Positions 1 to 8,087 of a DNA stretch of 41,640 nt are shown here, piece by piece (within the stretch, counting starts at the first letter, position 1; every line of letters starts with the position of its first letter). Below the pieces are notes generated by a model. The model did not search any database. It was not told the origin of the DNA and saw only the letters and a program-made list of their open reading frames with translations. Origin of the DNA: an uncultured Candidatus Marinamargulisbacteria bacterium (GTDB lineage Bacteria; Margulisbacteria; Riflemargulisbacteria; GWF2-35-9); assembly GCA_903910705.1 (NCBI GenBank), contig CAIWAN010000045.1:1-41640 (forward strand), given 5' to 3'. The translations under genes and the position numbers were made by a program.

Positions 1-135
1 TAAAGGCATCATCATACCTGCTAAACCTTATGCTAATTGGTCTTTATGAAAGTATTTGCAAATTGCCTCTTGACAAGGGTTGCTCAACCTCAATATTTAG
101 GCTGATGTTTGCCGCCGCCACGGACTGTGAAGGTC

Positions 136-570
136 TTACACAACCACTTCAAACCAGTAGTCTCTAAGTCGCTCGATGGCCTCCATAAAGCTACTTAAAT
201 TGACGGGTTTATGGATATAACTATTCGCACCGTCATCATAACAATGCAAGATATCCATTTTGTCCTCGGAGGTCGTCAACACGATGATGGGGATCCTTCG
301 GGTTTCGGGATCACTTTTGGCTGCCTTTAGAATGTCGCGTCCATTGGTGCCTGGGATGTTTAAGTCGAGTAAGACAATGCCTGGGGCGGGGTATTTGTCC
401 TTGTCAGCATAGAGGCCTCTTGAGAAAAGGTAATCTAAGGCTTGATCCCCATTTTCACAGCGAAAAACCGGATTATGAAGCTGTGACTTTTTGAAGGCAC
501 GAATGGTTGCCTCGAAGTCTTCATTGCTGTCCTCAACTAATAAGATGGTTTGGTTACTCGTTATTCGCAT
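136..570 (-). CDS. Single-domain response regulator (REC only, Rcp1-like)
   Basis: This 144-residue protein is a lone receiver domain. Visible landmarks are the acidic pair E13/D14 (LVEDS), the phospho-acceptor D69 in LLDLNIPG, the switch threonine in VLTTSEDK (about T99/T100) and K121 in IHKPVN. There is no DNA-binding or enzymatic output, so it probably signals by protein contact or as a phosphorelay intermediate. The family of stand-alone receivers paired with phytochrome-type kinases (Rcp1) has the same layout. The gene starts inside the 3' end of the kinase gene upstream of it (17 nt overlap), so the two are co-transcribed and translationally coupled. The kinase is the likely phosphodonor. 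The family assignment is firm. The partner and the physiological output are inferred. Confidence 0.93.
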   Translation of the reverse strand: MRITSNQTILLVEDSNEDFEATIRAFKKSQLHNPVFRCENGDQALDYLFSRGLYADKDKYPAPGIVLLDLNIPGTNGRDILKAAKSDPETRRIPIIVLTTSEDKMDILHCYDDGANSYIHKPVNLSSFMEAIERLRDYWFEVVV

Positions 571-2599
571 GATCGTTTCCTCCTAAAGTAAAATAAAATA
601 CGGTTCCCATTCCAAGACTAGACTCAACCCAGATCTGACCACCCAGTGCATCAATCTTTTTTTTCACAATGGTTAAGCCCGCACCTGATCCGCCACCGTA
701 CTTGTCTCGTCCGTGAATCCGTCGAAAGATTTTAAAGATCTCTTCGAAATGACGCTCCTCGATACCGATACCATTATCTTTTACATAAAAGACATTGTAA
801 ATATCTGCATATTCATCTAAGTAGCCAACCGAAACAATTTTTTCGTGGCTATTATTATACTTTAGAGCGTTTGATACAAGGTTCATTAATATTTCTTTGA
901 CGAATTCGGGATCGGTTCTAAGCGTTGGAAGCGGTGTCTCGATGACGATCTCTGATTTTATGGAAGGATCCTCATGAAGGAGGAAGTCCAAATCTTGCCG
1001 GATGACCCCCACGAGCTTATTCATGTCGACATAAACACTCGAGGCTTTTTCTCGTCCAGCCCGAGAGTAAGTTAGGAGCGCAGTCAAGAAAGCTTCGAGT
1101 CGGGCGCTTTGGCTAATGAGAACGTTTAACATGCGAATGCCTTCTTCGCTGAGGTTATCTTTGTTGTCTTCAAGGAGAAACGAGGAGAAATTACTGATGG
1201 ATCGCAGCGGTTCTTTTAGGTCATGGGAAGCGATATAGGCAAAATCATCCAACTCAAGGTTTGAGCGTAGGAGTTCGTCCGACAATTCGGTGAGTTGAGC
1301 ATTTTTCTCTTGCGTTTTCTTCAAGGCAGTTGATAGTGCCTTTGTTTTGACTTTGATCTCATCCTCCATGTTGATATATTGCGAGAGCAATTTTCTCCGA
1401 GCACCATCCACAATACGAGAGAGCTCACCTATCTCATCTTTTGAAGGCGTTGCTATAGGATGGTGAAGATTCCCCTCGCGAATTTTTTTTGCACCCTTAC
1501 AAAGATTGAGAATCGGCCGAGAGACAAATCGAGCGAGGATATAGCCAAAAAGTGCGACTGCGAGGAGTCCGCCAAGCACGGTCAGCAATATATAGGATTT
1601 TAATTGAGCAGAGGGCTTTTGAACCTCGCTTAGACTCATTTCTGCGATGAAGCCCCAAGACGTCATCGGAATGCTTTTCCAACACGCTAAGACGTCTTCT
1701 CCACGATAGTCTTTTGCGACCAAGTGATGGGGGGTGGGCGTGGCGCCTGACCTCGCTAAGACTTTCTCTTTTCGATAGTCTGTGGCGACCGCTAAATGAG
1801 TGCCTTCGCTTAGCTTGTTTTGGACCAGATCCATCAAGTCATCTTTCTTGTTATGGGTTTGAGTCGGGGGAACCAATAAGGGCTTATGATCGGGCAATTC
1901 TTGAAAAAGGAAGGTTTCTCCCGTTTTCCCAAGAACGGCGTGATCGTTTATGATGTTGAGGATGTTGTCTATGTCTACGTGCAAGATGATGGCACCGAGG
2001 GGAGCCCCCTTAGGGCCCTTAATGACCTCGCAAAAAAGCAGTGCATAGCTTGTCTTGCCTGCATGGGTCAAGCGTTCGGTCAGGATTTTGTTTTTTGCTA
2101 GTGGGGAATAAGCATTAGGGCCGTAAGTTGGAGAATATTGTCCAAGGATATGAGGGTGGCGTTCACAGTTTGAATAGATGATGCGCCCGTCTTGATCCAA
2201 CATGACAACGCCAAAATATTGGTTTGTATCCGAAGGGAGATTGCTGAGATGTTTGTTCCTGTTGTGTTGATGGTCGCTCAAAAGAGGACTGAACTGCTTA
2301 TCAAGGGACAAGGTTGCTTGGATAAAAACAGGGTTTGATCGATTCGTGCGGAAACGATCTAATTCGGCTAGCGATGATCGGATTGTCGGGTTGTCGCTAT
2401 AAAACCCAAGATCCGTTTGGCAGTCGTCAAGAAACGACTCGATCATGCCTGTTTTGAGTTCGGTAAAGACTTCAAGGGTTGATCGTGCGTCTTTTTGAAC
2501 GATGGCATCAACCTTTTTAAAAAATAATAAAGCAATGATAAAGAGGGGAATGATGCTTATCGCAAAAAACGAAAGAAGTAGTTTATAGAATAGTCGCAT
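554..2599 (-). CDS. Sensor histidine kinase, Cache-HAMP-HisKA-HATPase
   Basis: This is a 681-residue membrane sensor kinase. TM1 spans about residues 5-27. A periplasmic double-Cache-like domain follows at about 35-330, then TM2 at about 335-357 and HAMP at about 358-412. A coiled coil covers about 413-450. The H-box IASHDLKEPLRS has H459 as the phosphorylated histidine. The ATPase domain shows the N box (MNLVSNALKYN), G1 (VKDNGIGIE), F box (FKIFRRIH) and G2 (GGSGAGLTIVKK). The H-box and GSGAGL signature are of the phytochrome-like kinase group. In the distal Cache region a DYR-x-E-x-VLA motif occurs twice, 23 residues apart, which looks like a small tandem duplication. The gene overlaps its response regulator by 17 nt and is divergent from two output-less sensor genes. 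The ligand is unknown; Cache domains usually bind small metabolites. Confidence 0.95.
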   Translation of the reverse strand: MRLFYKLLLSFFAISIIPLFIIALLFFKKVDAIVQKDARSTLEVFTELKTGMIESFLDDCQTDLGFYSDNPTIRSSLAELDRFRTNRSNPVFIQATLSLDKQFSPLLSDHQHNRNKHLSNLPSDTNQYFGVVMLDQDGRIIYSNCERHPHILGQYSPTYGPNAYSPLAKNKILTERLTHAGKTSYALLFCEVIKGPKGAPLGAIILHVDIDNILNIINDHAVLGKTGETFLFQELPDHKPLLVPPTQTHNKKDDLMDLVQNKLSEGTHLAVATDYRKEKVLARSGATPTPHHLVAKDYRGEDVLACWKSIPMTSWGFIAEMSLSEVQKPSAQLKSYILLTVLGGLLAVALFGYILARFVSRPILNLCKGAKKIREGNLHHPIATPSKDEIGELSRIVDGARRKLLSQYINMEDEIKVKTKALSTALKKTQEKNAQLTELSDELLRSNLELDDFAYIASHDLKEPLRSISNFSSFLLEDNKDNLSEEGIRMLNVLISQSARLEAFLTALLTYSRAGREKASSVYVDMNKLVGVIRQDLDFLLHEDPSIKSEIVIETPLPTLRTDPEFVKEILMNLVSNALKYNNSHEKIVSVGYLDEYADIYNVFYVKDNGIGIEERHFEEIFKIFRRIHGRDKYGGGSGAGLTIVKKKIDALGGQIWVESSLGMGTVFYFTLGGNDHANNE

Positions 2600-2615
2600 C
2601 CCCGTGCCCCCCGAT

Positions 2616-2655
2616 AGTATAAATTACCCTAAACGATTAGAAAAAACAATGTCAA
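2616..2655 (-). promoter_or_regulatory. Candidate promoter for the Cache kinase gene
   Basis: On the minus strand a perfect TTGACA (plus positions 2650-2655) lies 18 nt upstream of TAGGGT (2626-2631). A better -10-like TATACT (2616-2621) also lies nearer the start. Which -10 is used cannot be settled by eye. The region is the divergent gap between the kinase gene and the PAS-protein gene. Confidence 0.4.
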
Positions 2656-2672
2656 CGCTTGTTGCGCTTTTA

Positions 2673-2700
2673 TTGACGACAATAAAGGCTGTCATATACC
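2673..2700 (+). promoter_or_regulatory. Candidate promoter for the PAS/GAF sensor pair
   Basis: TTGACG (2673-2678), a 16-nt spacer and TATACC (2695-2700) give a reasonable sigma-70-like promoter. It would leave a leader of about 34 nt before the ATG at 2741, carrying an AAAGGG Shine-Dalgarno sequence. Confidence 0.45.
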
Positions 2701-2740
2701 ATGAAGCTTAAGAAATGGGTAAGAAAGGGTGTCCTCTATC

Positions 2741-4150
2741 ATGACAAATGACCTCCATGAATCAGATGCTTTTCGCGGTCGTATTGAAGAGCTAGAAAGA
2801 GACCTTCAACACAAAAGCGAGAAGCTTGAACAGGCTCTCGAATCGCTAGAGGCCATGAATCAAGAATTATTGTCAACCAATGAAGAACTCACGGCCTCAA
2901 ATGAAGAATTGCACCGGACGAACAAAGAACTGCAATTCGTTAATGAGGAGCTCTATAAAGTCAATGCAGCACATATTCGCAAAATCGACGAATTAACCCA
3001 GCTTAACGCCGACTTTGATAATTTACATCGAAATACGTTTATTGGTGATCTTTATCTGGACAGACATTTGGCTATCCGTAAAATCAATCAAGTGGCAGCA
3101 TCCATCACGAATATTTCGGTCGCTGATATTGGAAAACCCCTTCGTCATGTCACAGGGAACGCGCTATACGAGCATTTTTTCCGTGATATTGAGAGCGTGT
3201 CAGAAACGCAGGTCGCTATTGAACAAGAAGTGTGTGATTCGCAGGGGAAGTGGTACTTGATGCGTGTCGTGCCCTATATGACCAAAGAAAATTTGGTGGA
3301 TGGTGTTTTGATCTCGTTTATTGATATTTCAAATCAGAAGCGGGTTCAAAATATTGCCTCTGACTTAAATATCCGCTTGGACAATGCGCTTAAAATGGGC
3401 GAAATGTCATGGTGGGAATGGGATTATGAAACTAATCATGTCAATACAGGGGTTGGTAAATATCGGATGCTAGGTTATGAGAAAGAAGAAATGGGCGAGG
3501 GCTATGAGTCTTGGACAAAACTGATCCACCCGGACGACTATGGGCCGAGCATGGAGGCCATGCGTGCTCACTTGAAAGGTGAGGCGACAACCTATTTTAC
3601 TGAATTCAGGATCCGTCACAAGTTTGGACATTATCTATGGTACAAGGACAATGGAGGAATTGTTACTCGAACGGCCAGCGGGAAACCCAAACTGCTGATT
3701 GGCATTGTTCAGAATATTTCCAGAGAGAAGGCGCAGGAACAAAAATATATTGATGCCCTAAAGCAAGCTCAGCAAAAAGAAGCCGATTTTTCGTTTCTTT
3801 TCAATGAATTGCCCCAAGGTGTTCTGCTTCAAGCTGCGTCAGGAGAAGTTCTGGACGCCAACCCTGTCGCCCTTGATCTCTTTGGTTTGGCACTCGATGA
3901 GATTAGGGGGCGTCTCTTGAGCCGCCTAGGGTGGACCTTTTCAAAGGAAAATGAGATGGCGCTTCCCAGTACCGAATTTCCTGGGTTAGTGGCCCTTCGA
4001 ACCGGACAAAAACAAAATACCGAGATGTTTTGGGCCTATGATCCAAAAAGAGAAGAGAACCTCCGCTTAATGGTGAGTGCTGTCCCTGTTTTTAGGGAAA
4101 ACGAATCCACGCCGTGTCAGGTGTATTCAATGATCTCGGAAATAAAATAA
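2741..4150 (+). CDS. Coiled-coil / triple PAS sensor protein without output domain
   Basis: The N-terminus (about residues 10-90) is a strong coiled coil of repeated NEEL/NKEL units (STNEELTASNEEL, QFVNEEL). The first PAS domain follows directly (LDRHLAIRKIN...). This coiled coil plus PAS pairing is characteristic of CheB/CheR-fusion chemotaxis-type proteins, but no methylesterase or methyltransferase part is present. A second PAS of the PAS_3 type follows at about 220-335 (MSWWEWDYE, HPDDY, then a PAC-like GIVQNISREK). A third PAS covers about 350-469. No kinase, GGDEF or methyltransferase module follows, and no TM segment is seen. The ORF track uses GTG at 2729. I prefer the ATG at 2741, which has AAAGGG about 11 nt upstream. 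It lies 4 nt before the HAMP-GAF gene and is divergent from a kinase/regulator pair. A role as a sensory scaffold feeding that kinase is inference. Confidence 0.85.
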   Translation: MTNDLHESDAFRGRIEELERDLQHKSEKLEQALESLEAMNQELLSTNEELTASNEELHRTNKELQFVNEELYKVNAAHIRKIDELTQLNADFDNLHRNTFIGDLYLDRHLAIRKINQVAASITNISVADIGKPLRHVTGNALYEHFFRDIESVSETQVAIEQEVCDSQGKWYLMRVVPYMTKENLVDGVLISFIDISNQKRVQNIASDLNIRLDNALKMGEMSWWEWDYETNHVNTGVGKYRMLGYEKEEMGEGYESWTKLIHPDDYGPSMEAMRAHLKGEATTYFTEFRIRHKFGHYLWYKDNGGIVTRTASGKPKLLIGIVQNISREKAQEQKYIDALKQAQQKEADFSFLFNELPQGVLLQAASGEVLDANPVALDLFGLALDEIRGRLLSRLGWTFSKENEMALPSTEFPGLVALRTGQKQNTEMFWAYDPKREENLRLMVSAVPVFRENESTPCQVYSMISEIK

Positions 4151-4154
4151 TTTT

Positions 4155-5099
4155 ATGCTTTTAGAGAACCTCGCACTTTTTCTTGGGGTGATATGTCTTG
4201 CGTTGATTGGCACGGGTGTGATGATTCACGTTATTTGTCGCAAAGGGGCCGCTCTAAAAAAGATCAAGCTGGGATTGAAACAGCTTGAGTTGGGGCGATT
4301 GGATGGGGTAGACGGCGAGCCGATCCTAGCCGAGTTGGTTCAAGGGCTGCGGTCTAAAACGGATTATTGCCAGCAATTGGCGTCGGGGGTGCTTTCAGCG
4401 GAGGAGACCAAATTTAACCCTGAGGACAAACTTGGGCGGGCCCTTCAGTCTATTCGCGATCGTTTATCCCAAATTGTCCTACACATTGAACGGATCTCTC
4501 AGGGAGATTACACGCAAGACTTACCCCTCCTGTCCGACCAAGATGAGCTCGCCAGTATGTTTAATGCGATGACGAGTGCGTTGTGGCAAGCAAAAAAAGA
4601 AACGGAACAAAATGAATGGAAAAAGAATGGGCTGGCCTACTTAACGCTTCAGCTTCAACGAGGAGAGAATACGGATACTGAAATTGCGGAACTGAGTGTT
4701 CAACACATCGTTAAGTATATCAAAGCAAAAACAGGGTCTTTCTATATTTTGGATGATGAGGGGTTCTACTCGTTCCGAAAAGGCCATATGTTCGCACCCG
4801 TCGAAACGAACCGATTGCGATTTCGGATCGGTGAAAGTTTTGTCGGCCAATGTGCGGCCGAGCGACGAATGTTGATCGTTTCCGACATTCCCCCCGATTA
4901 CTTTCAGATCAAGTCCTCCTTGCCTTCAACGATCCCTCGTCAACTGGTTTTCTTGCCCATTAAGCATCATGATTTTGTGATAGCGGTGATGGAGTTTGGG
5001 TTTCTCCAGCCGATCGGAGCGGTGCAGCTATCATATCTTCAATCGACGGAATCCTACATTGCTTTAGCGCTTTCATCGGCCTTAGCTCGCAAAAAATAA
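4155..5099 (+). CDS. Membrane-anchored HAMP-GAF sensor protein without output domain
   Basis: This 314-residue protein has one N-terminal TM segment (about 5-27). A poly-HAMP-like region spans about 33-148, with the clear second HAMP reading ISQGDYTQDLPLLSDQDELASMF. Next is the linker EWKKNGLAYLTLQL, then a GAF domain (about 175-312). In many large hybrid kinases this exact order HAMP, W-K-GL linker, GAF is followed by HisKA/HATPase/REC domains. Here the protein simply ends after GAF with a normal stop and a hairpin terminator. It therefore looks like a stand-alone sensor module rather than a fresh truncation. The start ATG lies 4 nt past the stop of the PAS gene, so the two form an operon. 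Interaction with the divergent kinase is plausible but unproven. The GAF ligand is unknown. Confidence 0.85.
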   Translation: MLLENLALFLGVICLALIGTGVMIHVICRKGAALKKIKLGLKQLELGRLDGVDGEPILAELVQGLRSKTDYCQQLASGVLSAEETKFNPEDKLGRALQSIRDRLSQIVLHIERISQGDYTQDLPLLSDQDELASMFNAMTSALWQAKKETEQNEWKKNGLAYLTLQLQRGENTDTEIAELSVQHIVKYIKAKTGSFYILDDEGFYSFRKGHMFAPVETNRLRFRIGESFVGQCAAERRMLIVSDIPPDYFQIKSSLPSTIPRQLVFLPIKHHDFVIAVMEFGFLQPIGAVQLSYLQSTESYIALALSSALARKK

Positions 5100-5128
5100 T
5101 TCCCAAAACCAAGAAAACCCGATAGAAT
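5100..5128 (+). promoter_or_regulatory. Candidate typA promoter nested in the upstream terminator
   Basis: The -10-like TAGAAT (5123-5128) sits in the loop of the hairpin at 5112-5137. A weak -35 (TTCCCA, 5100-5105) lies 17 nt upstream. The predicted leader is about 60 nt and ends in a GAAGGA Shine-Dalgarno sequence before the typA ATG. Confidence 0.35.
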
Positions 5129-5137
5129 GGGTTTTCT
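5112..5137 (+). terminator. Hairpin terminator after the HAMP-GAF gene
   Basis: A perfect 9-bp inverted repeat, AGAAAACCC / GGGTTTTCT, is separated by the 8-nt loop GATAGAAT. The T-rich 3' arm is followed by an AT-rich stretch but no long U-tract, so termination efficiency is uncertain. The loop holds a -10-like hexamer. Confidence 0.6.
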
Positions 5138-5194
5138 ATTAATCGTACACTTGAATTGATTCGGGTTACAAATATCATGAAGGACTAAATCAGC

Positions 5195-7003
5195 ATGCCC
5201 AGACAAAGTAAGATTCGTAATGTCGCTATTATTGCCCACGTTGACCACGGGAAGACCACCTTAGTGGACCAACTTTTTCGTCAGAGCGGTCTGTTTCGAG
5301 AGAATCAAGAGGTCGCTGTTTTCCTCATGGACTCGATGGATTTAGAGCGTGAACGGGGCATTACGATCATGGCAAAGAATGGTTCTTGTACCTATAACGG
5401 GCATCAAATCAATATCATCGACACACCCGGCCATGCTGATTTTGGTGGTGAGGTGGAGCGAGTCCTTAATATGGCCGATGGGGTCGTCTTCTTGGTCGAT
5501 GCTGCCGAGGGGCCTATGCCGCAGTCATATTTTGTTTTAAAGAAAGCCGTTGCGCTGAACTTACCCGTTATTGTCATGGTCAATAAAATCGACAAACCCT
5601 CTGCCCGCATTGAATGGGTGGTTGACCAAGTGTTTGACCTACTGGTTGGATTGAATGCGCCGGATCATATTTTGGATTTTCCGATCCTCTATGCCTCGAC
5701 GAAAAATGGCTATGCTATGCTTGATTATCACCAACCGAGCGACAATATTTTTCCTGTCTTTGATGAAATTATTCGCTATGTGCCGCCACCCAAGGGTGAC
5801 TCGCATGGTCCGGTTCAGATTTTAGTGAGCTCTTTGACGTATTCGTCCTTCTTAGGTCGAATTGCGGTCGGGAAAGTGACCTCCGGCAATCTCAAGATCA
5901 ATCAAGATGTGGTCATCGCAAAGCATGATGGGACGTTTGTTCCTTCTCGGATCACCAAACTTTATAAGTTCAACGCGAATCAACAAGTCGAGGCGCATTC
6001 CGCCCATGTTGGGGATATCATTGCGCTTGCGGGTTTGACCGATATTCGTGTGGGCGAGACCATCACCGATCCCACAAACCCTATTCCCCTTGCCTATAAA
6101 CCGGTAGATCCCCCGACAATCTCGATGAACCTGATTCCGAACGATTCACCTTTCGCAGGTAAAGAGGGCACGTATGTGACCTCGCGTCATTTGCGAGATC
6201 GACTGATTCAAGAAACATTGGCCGATGTGGCGCTTCAGGTGGAAGAGCTTTCGGATGCGGTGGGGTTCAAAGTCTCGGGGCGAGGTGAGCTTCACCTCTC
6301 TATTTTGGTTGAAAAAATGCGCCGAGAGGGCTATGAATTTCAGGTCTCAAAGGCCACGGTTATCTACAAAGAAGAGAACGGTCAAAAGCTAGAGCCGTAT
6401 GAAGAACTTACGGTTGATGTCGCCGAAGAGTTCATGGGACGGGTTATTGAAAGTTTGGGTTCACGAAAAGGTCAATTGATCGAAATCAATCAAGATGGCG
6501 ATCTAACGCGCATTAAATATATCGTTCCAACGCGGGGACTGCTTGGGTATCATGACCAGTTCATGACCGAGACCAAGGGGCTTGGCACCATGAACTATGT
6601 TTTTGATAAATATGGCCCGTACGCGGGTGATCTTAAAACACGCAAAAATGGCGTCATGATCGCCAAGGACACCTGTGTGACCGTTGCGTTCGCGTTATTT
6701 AATATTCAAGAGCGGGGCGAACTGTTCCTCGGGCCAGGGGTTGATGTTTATGCAGGTCAAATCATTGGCGAATGTTCACGTGAGGGCGACATGGTCGTCA
6801 ATCCCGCGAAGGGCAAGAAATTAACCAACATGCGTGCCTCAGGGACGGATGAAGCCGTTAATCTGGTGCCCCCACGGTTGATGAGCCTTGAGCAATATAT
6901 CTCCTATATCAACGACGACGAACTGGTTGAGATCACGCCTAAAAGTATCCGTATCCGCAAACTCTATCTCGATGAGAATGAGCGAAAGAAGCGCGAACGG
7001 TAA
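5195..7003 (+). CDS. typA: Ribosome-associated GTPase TypA/BipA
   Basis: A full-length 602-residue translational GTPase of the TypA/BipA family, which binds the 70S ribosome and affects assembly and stress growth. The G domain shows all motifs: G1 AHVDHGKT (residues 14-21), G2 RGITI, G3 DTPGHADFGG, G4 NKID and G5-like YAS. Downstream are the beta-barrel domain II, the EF-G-like domains III and V, and the TypA-specific C-terminal domain (QERGELFLGPGVDVYAGQ; RASGTDEAV). Length equals the family norm. The ATG is preceded by GAAGGA at a spacing of about 11 nt. It appears monocistronic, bounded upstream by the hairpin at 5112 and downstream by a 22-bp palindrome. Confidence 0.97.
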   Translation: MPRQSKIRNVAIIAHVDHGKTTLVDQLFRQSGLFRENQEVAVFLMDSMDLERERGITIMAKNGSCTYNGHQINIIDTPGHADFGGEVERVLNMADGVVFLVDAAEGPMPQSYFVLKKAVALNLPVIVMVNKIDKPSARIEWVVDQVFDLLVGLNAPDHILDFPILYASTKNGYAMLDYHQPSDNIFPVFDEIIRYVPPPKGDSHGPVQILVSSLTYSSFLGRIAVGKVTSGNLKINQDVVIAKHDGTFVPSRITKLYKFNANQQVEAHSAHVGDIIALAGLTDIRVGETITDPTNPIPLAYKPVDPPTISMNLIPNDSPFAGKEGTYVTSRHLRDRLIQETLADVALQVEELSDAVGFKVSGRGELHLSILVEKMRREGYEFQVSKATVIYKEENGQKLEPYEELTVDVAEEFMGRVIESLGSRKGQLIEINQDGDLTRIKYIVPTRGLLGYHDQFMTETKGLGTMNYVFDKYGPYAGDLKTRKNGVMIAKDTCVTVAFALFNIQERGELFLGPGVDVYAGQIIGECSREGDMVVNPAKGKKLTNMRASGTDEAVNLVPPRLMSLEQYISYINDDELVEITPKSIRIRKLYLDENERKKRER

Positions 7004-7012
7004 AGCCTCAAC

Positions 7013-7034
7013 ATTTTGGGCACGTGCCCAAAAT
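7013..7034. repeat. 22-bp perfect palindrome after typA
   Basis: ATTTTGGGCACGTGCCCAAAAT is fully self-complementary with a CACGTG centre and begins 9 nt after the typA stop. With no true loop it is a poor terminator shape, although a few central bases could open to form one. It could also be an operator for a dimeric repressor controlling the gene starting at 7094. Confidence 0.6.
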
Positions 7035-7081
7035 CTCCATCAGGAGAATAAAAAATTTGTTTAATACCCTGATATTGCGGG

Positions 7082-7087
7082 CATAGT
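7082..7087 (+). promoter_or_regulatory. Candidate -10 element for the transglycosylase-like gene
   Basis: CATAGT lies 6 nt before the ATG at 7094, and there is no Shine-Dalgarno sequence. This spacing is the same as at several other putative leaderless starts in the window. No convincing -35 is visible. Confidence 0.3.
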
Positions 7088-7093
7088 AGCGTT

Positions 7094-8041
7094 ATGACAA
7101 GCTTTGCCTTATTAAGGAATACCCCCCCCTCGACAAAAAGTTTGTTAATAGTTCCGAAAAATGTAAGTTTAACTGAGGTGGCTATCGTAAGAAACACTCT
7201 AAATAGAGTCCCAACAAGATTCCATTTGCCGGAGATAAATAATCAACAATGCTTTTGTCGGCAAATGGAAAAAGAATCAACGGGTGATCCTTTTGCGGAA
7301 AATATAGTCACAGGGGCTCTCGGTCGAATGCAGATTTTGCCACCAACAGCAGGAGAAATTGCGACGAATCTTCTTAAATCAAATTCACCGTTATATCAAG
7401 CTGTTTCGCGCACACTTTCGCCAAAAGAGCGTCATCAAATTGCTGCGATAAAAAATACCCCTTCTTTGGTAAAAAATAATGTAGCCATGAATATATTTTT
7501 GGGGATAATTTATCAATTGGAACTTAATCGAAGGATTTCTGATAATCCAAAGTATGCAAAACTCTCCAACATTGAAAAGTGTGCAATTGCTCTTGCGTCA
7601 TACAATTGGGGAGGAAAACATGTAAATGATTTAATAAAAATTCATGGGACGACGCAGTGGTCAGGACATTTGCCTCTTGAATCAAGAGACTATCTAGCCA
7701 AGATCATGGGACAAACCTCAGCGGAGCTTGTTTCACTAGCTAAACATAGACCGGTATCGTCGAAAAATGAAGCTAGGATTAAGATAGCACACTTAGGGAT
7801 TATACCCGCCAAGCCGATTGCTTACAGTGCTGCTACTTTAATGACGAGTGTCGTTGTTGATTCGAAGAACAAAAAACATGCGAACATTTATAGTATTGCA
7901 AATACCTATAAAGATCGTTTCCCTGGGCACTTTCGTGTAGTAGATGCATTAATCACTTATAACGCCGATCGAGGGAACCATATTCCGGACGTGTTGAAGT
8001 CTGGCTTTAAGGTTTTGATTCCCCCTCGTCAACCGAGTTAG
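7094..8041 (+). CDS. Lytic-transglycosylase-like (SLT/GH23) protein, no signal peptide
   Basis: Residues about 55-215 match the soluble lytic transglycosylase fold that cleaves peptidoglycan glycan strands. The signs are a likely catalytic ES pair (E61) in MEKESTGDPFAEN, then GALGRMQILPPTAG, NIFLGIIYQLE, the family hallmark ALASYNWGGKHV and LPLESRDYLAKIMG. The C-terminus (about 265-312) reads like a LysM-type unit (IYSIANTY ... VVDALITYN ... GFKVLIPP). No signal peptide or TM segment is seen, which is unusual for a periplasmic enzyme. No upstream in-frame start restores one. Codons 10-12 contain a C8 tract (7122-7129) where slippage could alter the frame. The gene is visibly more AT-rich than typA and corA on either side, hinting at a different history. 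A phage-type or secretion-associated enzyme is an alternative reading. Confidence 0.75.
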   Translation: MTSFALLRNTPPSTKSLLIVPKNVSLTEVAIVRNTLNRVPTRFHLPEINNQQCFCRQMEKESTGDPFAENIVTGALGRMQILPPTAGEIATNLLKSNSPLYQAVSRTLSPKERHQIAAIKNTPSLVKNNVAMNIFLGIIYQLELNRRISDNPKYAKLSNIEKCAIALASYNWGGKHVNDLIKIHGTTQWSGHLPLESRDYLAKIMGQTSAELVSLAKHRPVSSKNEARIKIAHLGIIPAKPIAYSAATLMTSVVVDSKNKKHANIYSIANTYKDRFPGHFRVVDALITYNADRGNHIPDVLKSGFKVLIPPRQPS

Positions 8042-8073
8042 CTTCCTGCCTCTCCCGTTTTCCCCATAACTTT

Positions 8074-8081
8074 GATACGAT
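8074..8081 (+). promoter_or_regulatory. Extended -10 promoter of corA, leaderless type
   Basis: TGATACGAT, an extended -10 (TGn plus TACGAT at 8076-8081), ends 6 nt before the corA ATG. No Shine-Dalgarno sequence is present, so transcription would begin at or next to the start codon. Confidence 0.45.
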
Positions 8082-8087
8082 ACGCCT

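Noticed and set aside
2-49. Open frame running in from the left edge, ending KGIIIPAKPYANWSL-stop
   Set aside because: Only 15 codons are visible. It could be the tail of a LysM-type protein, but this is too short to support. The rest of 1-135 shows a TTGACA and TATTTA with no gene on that strand to drive.
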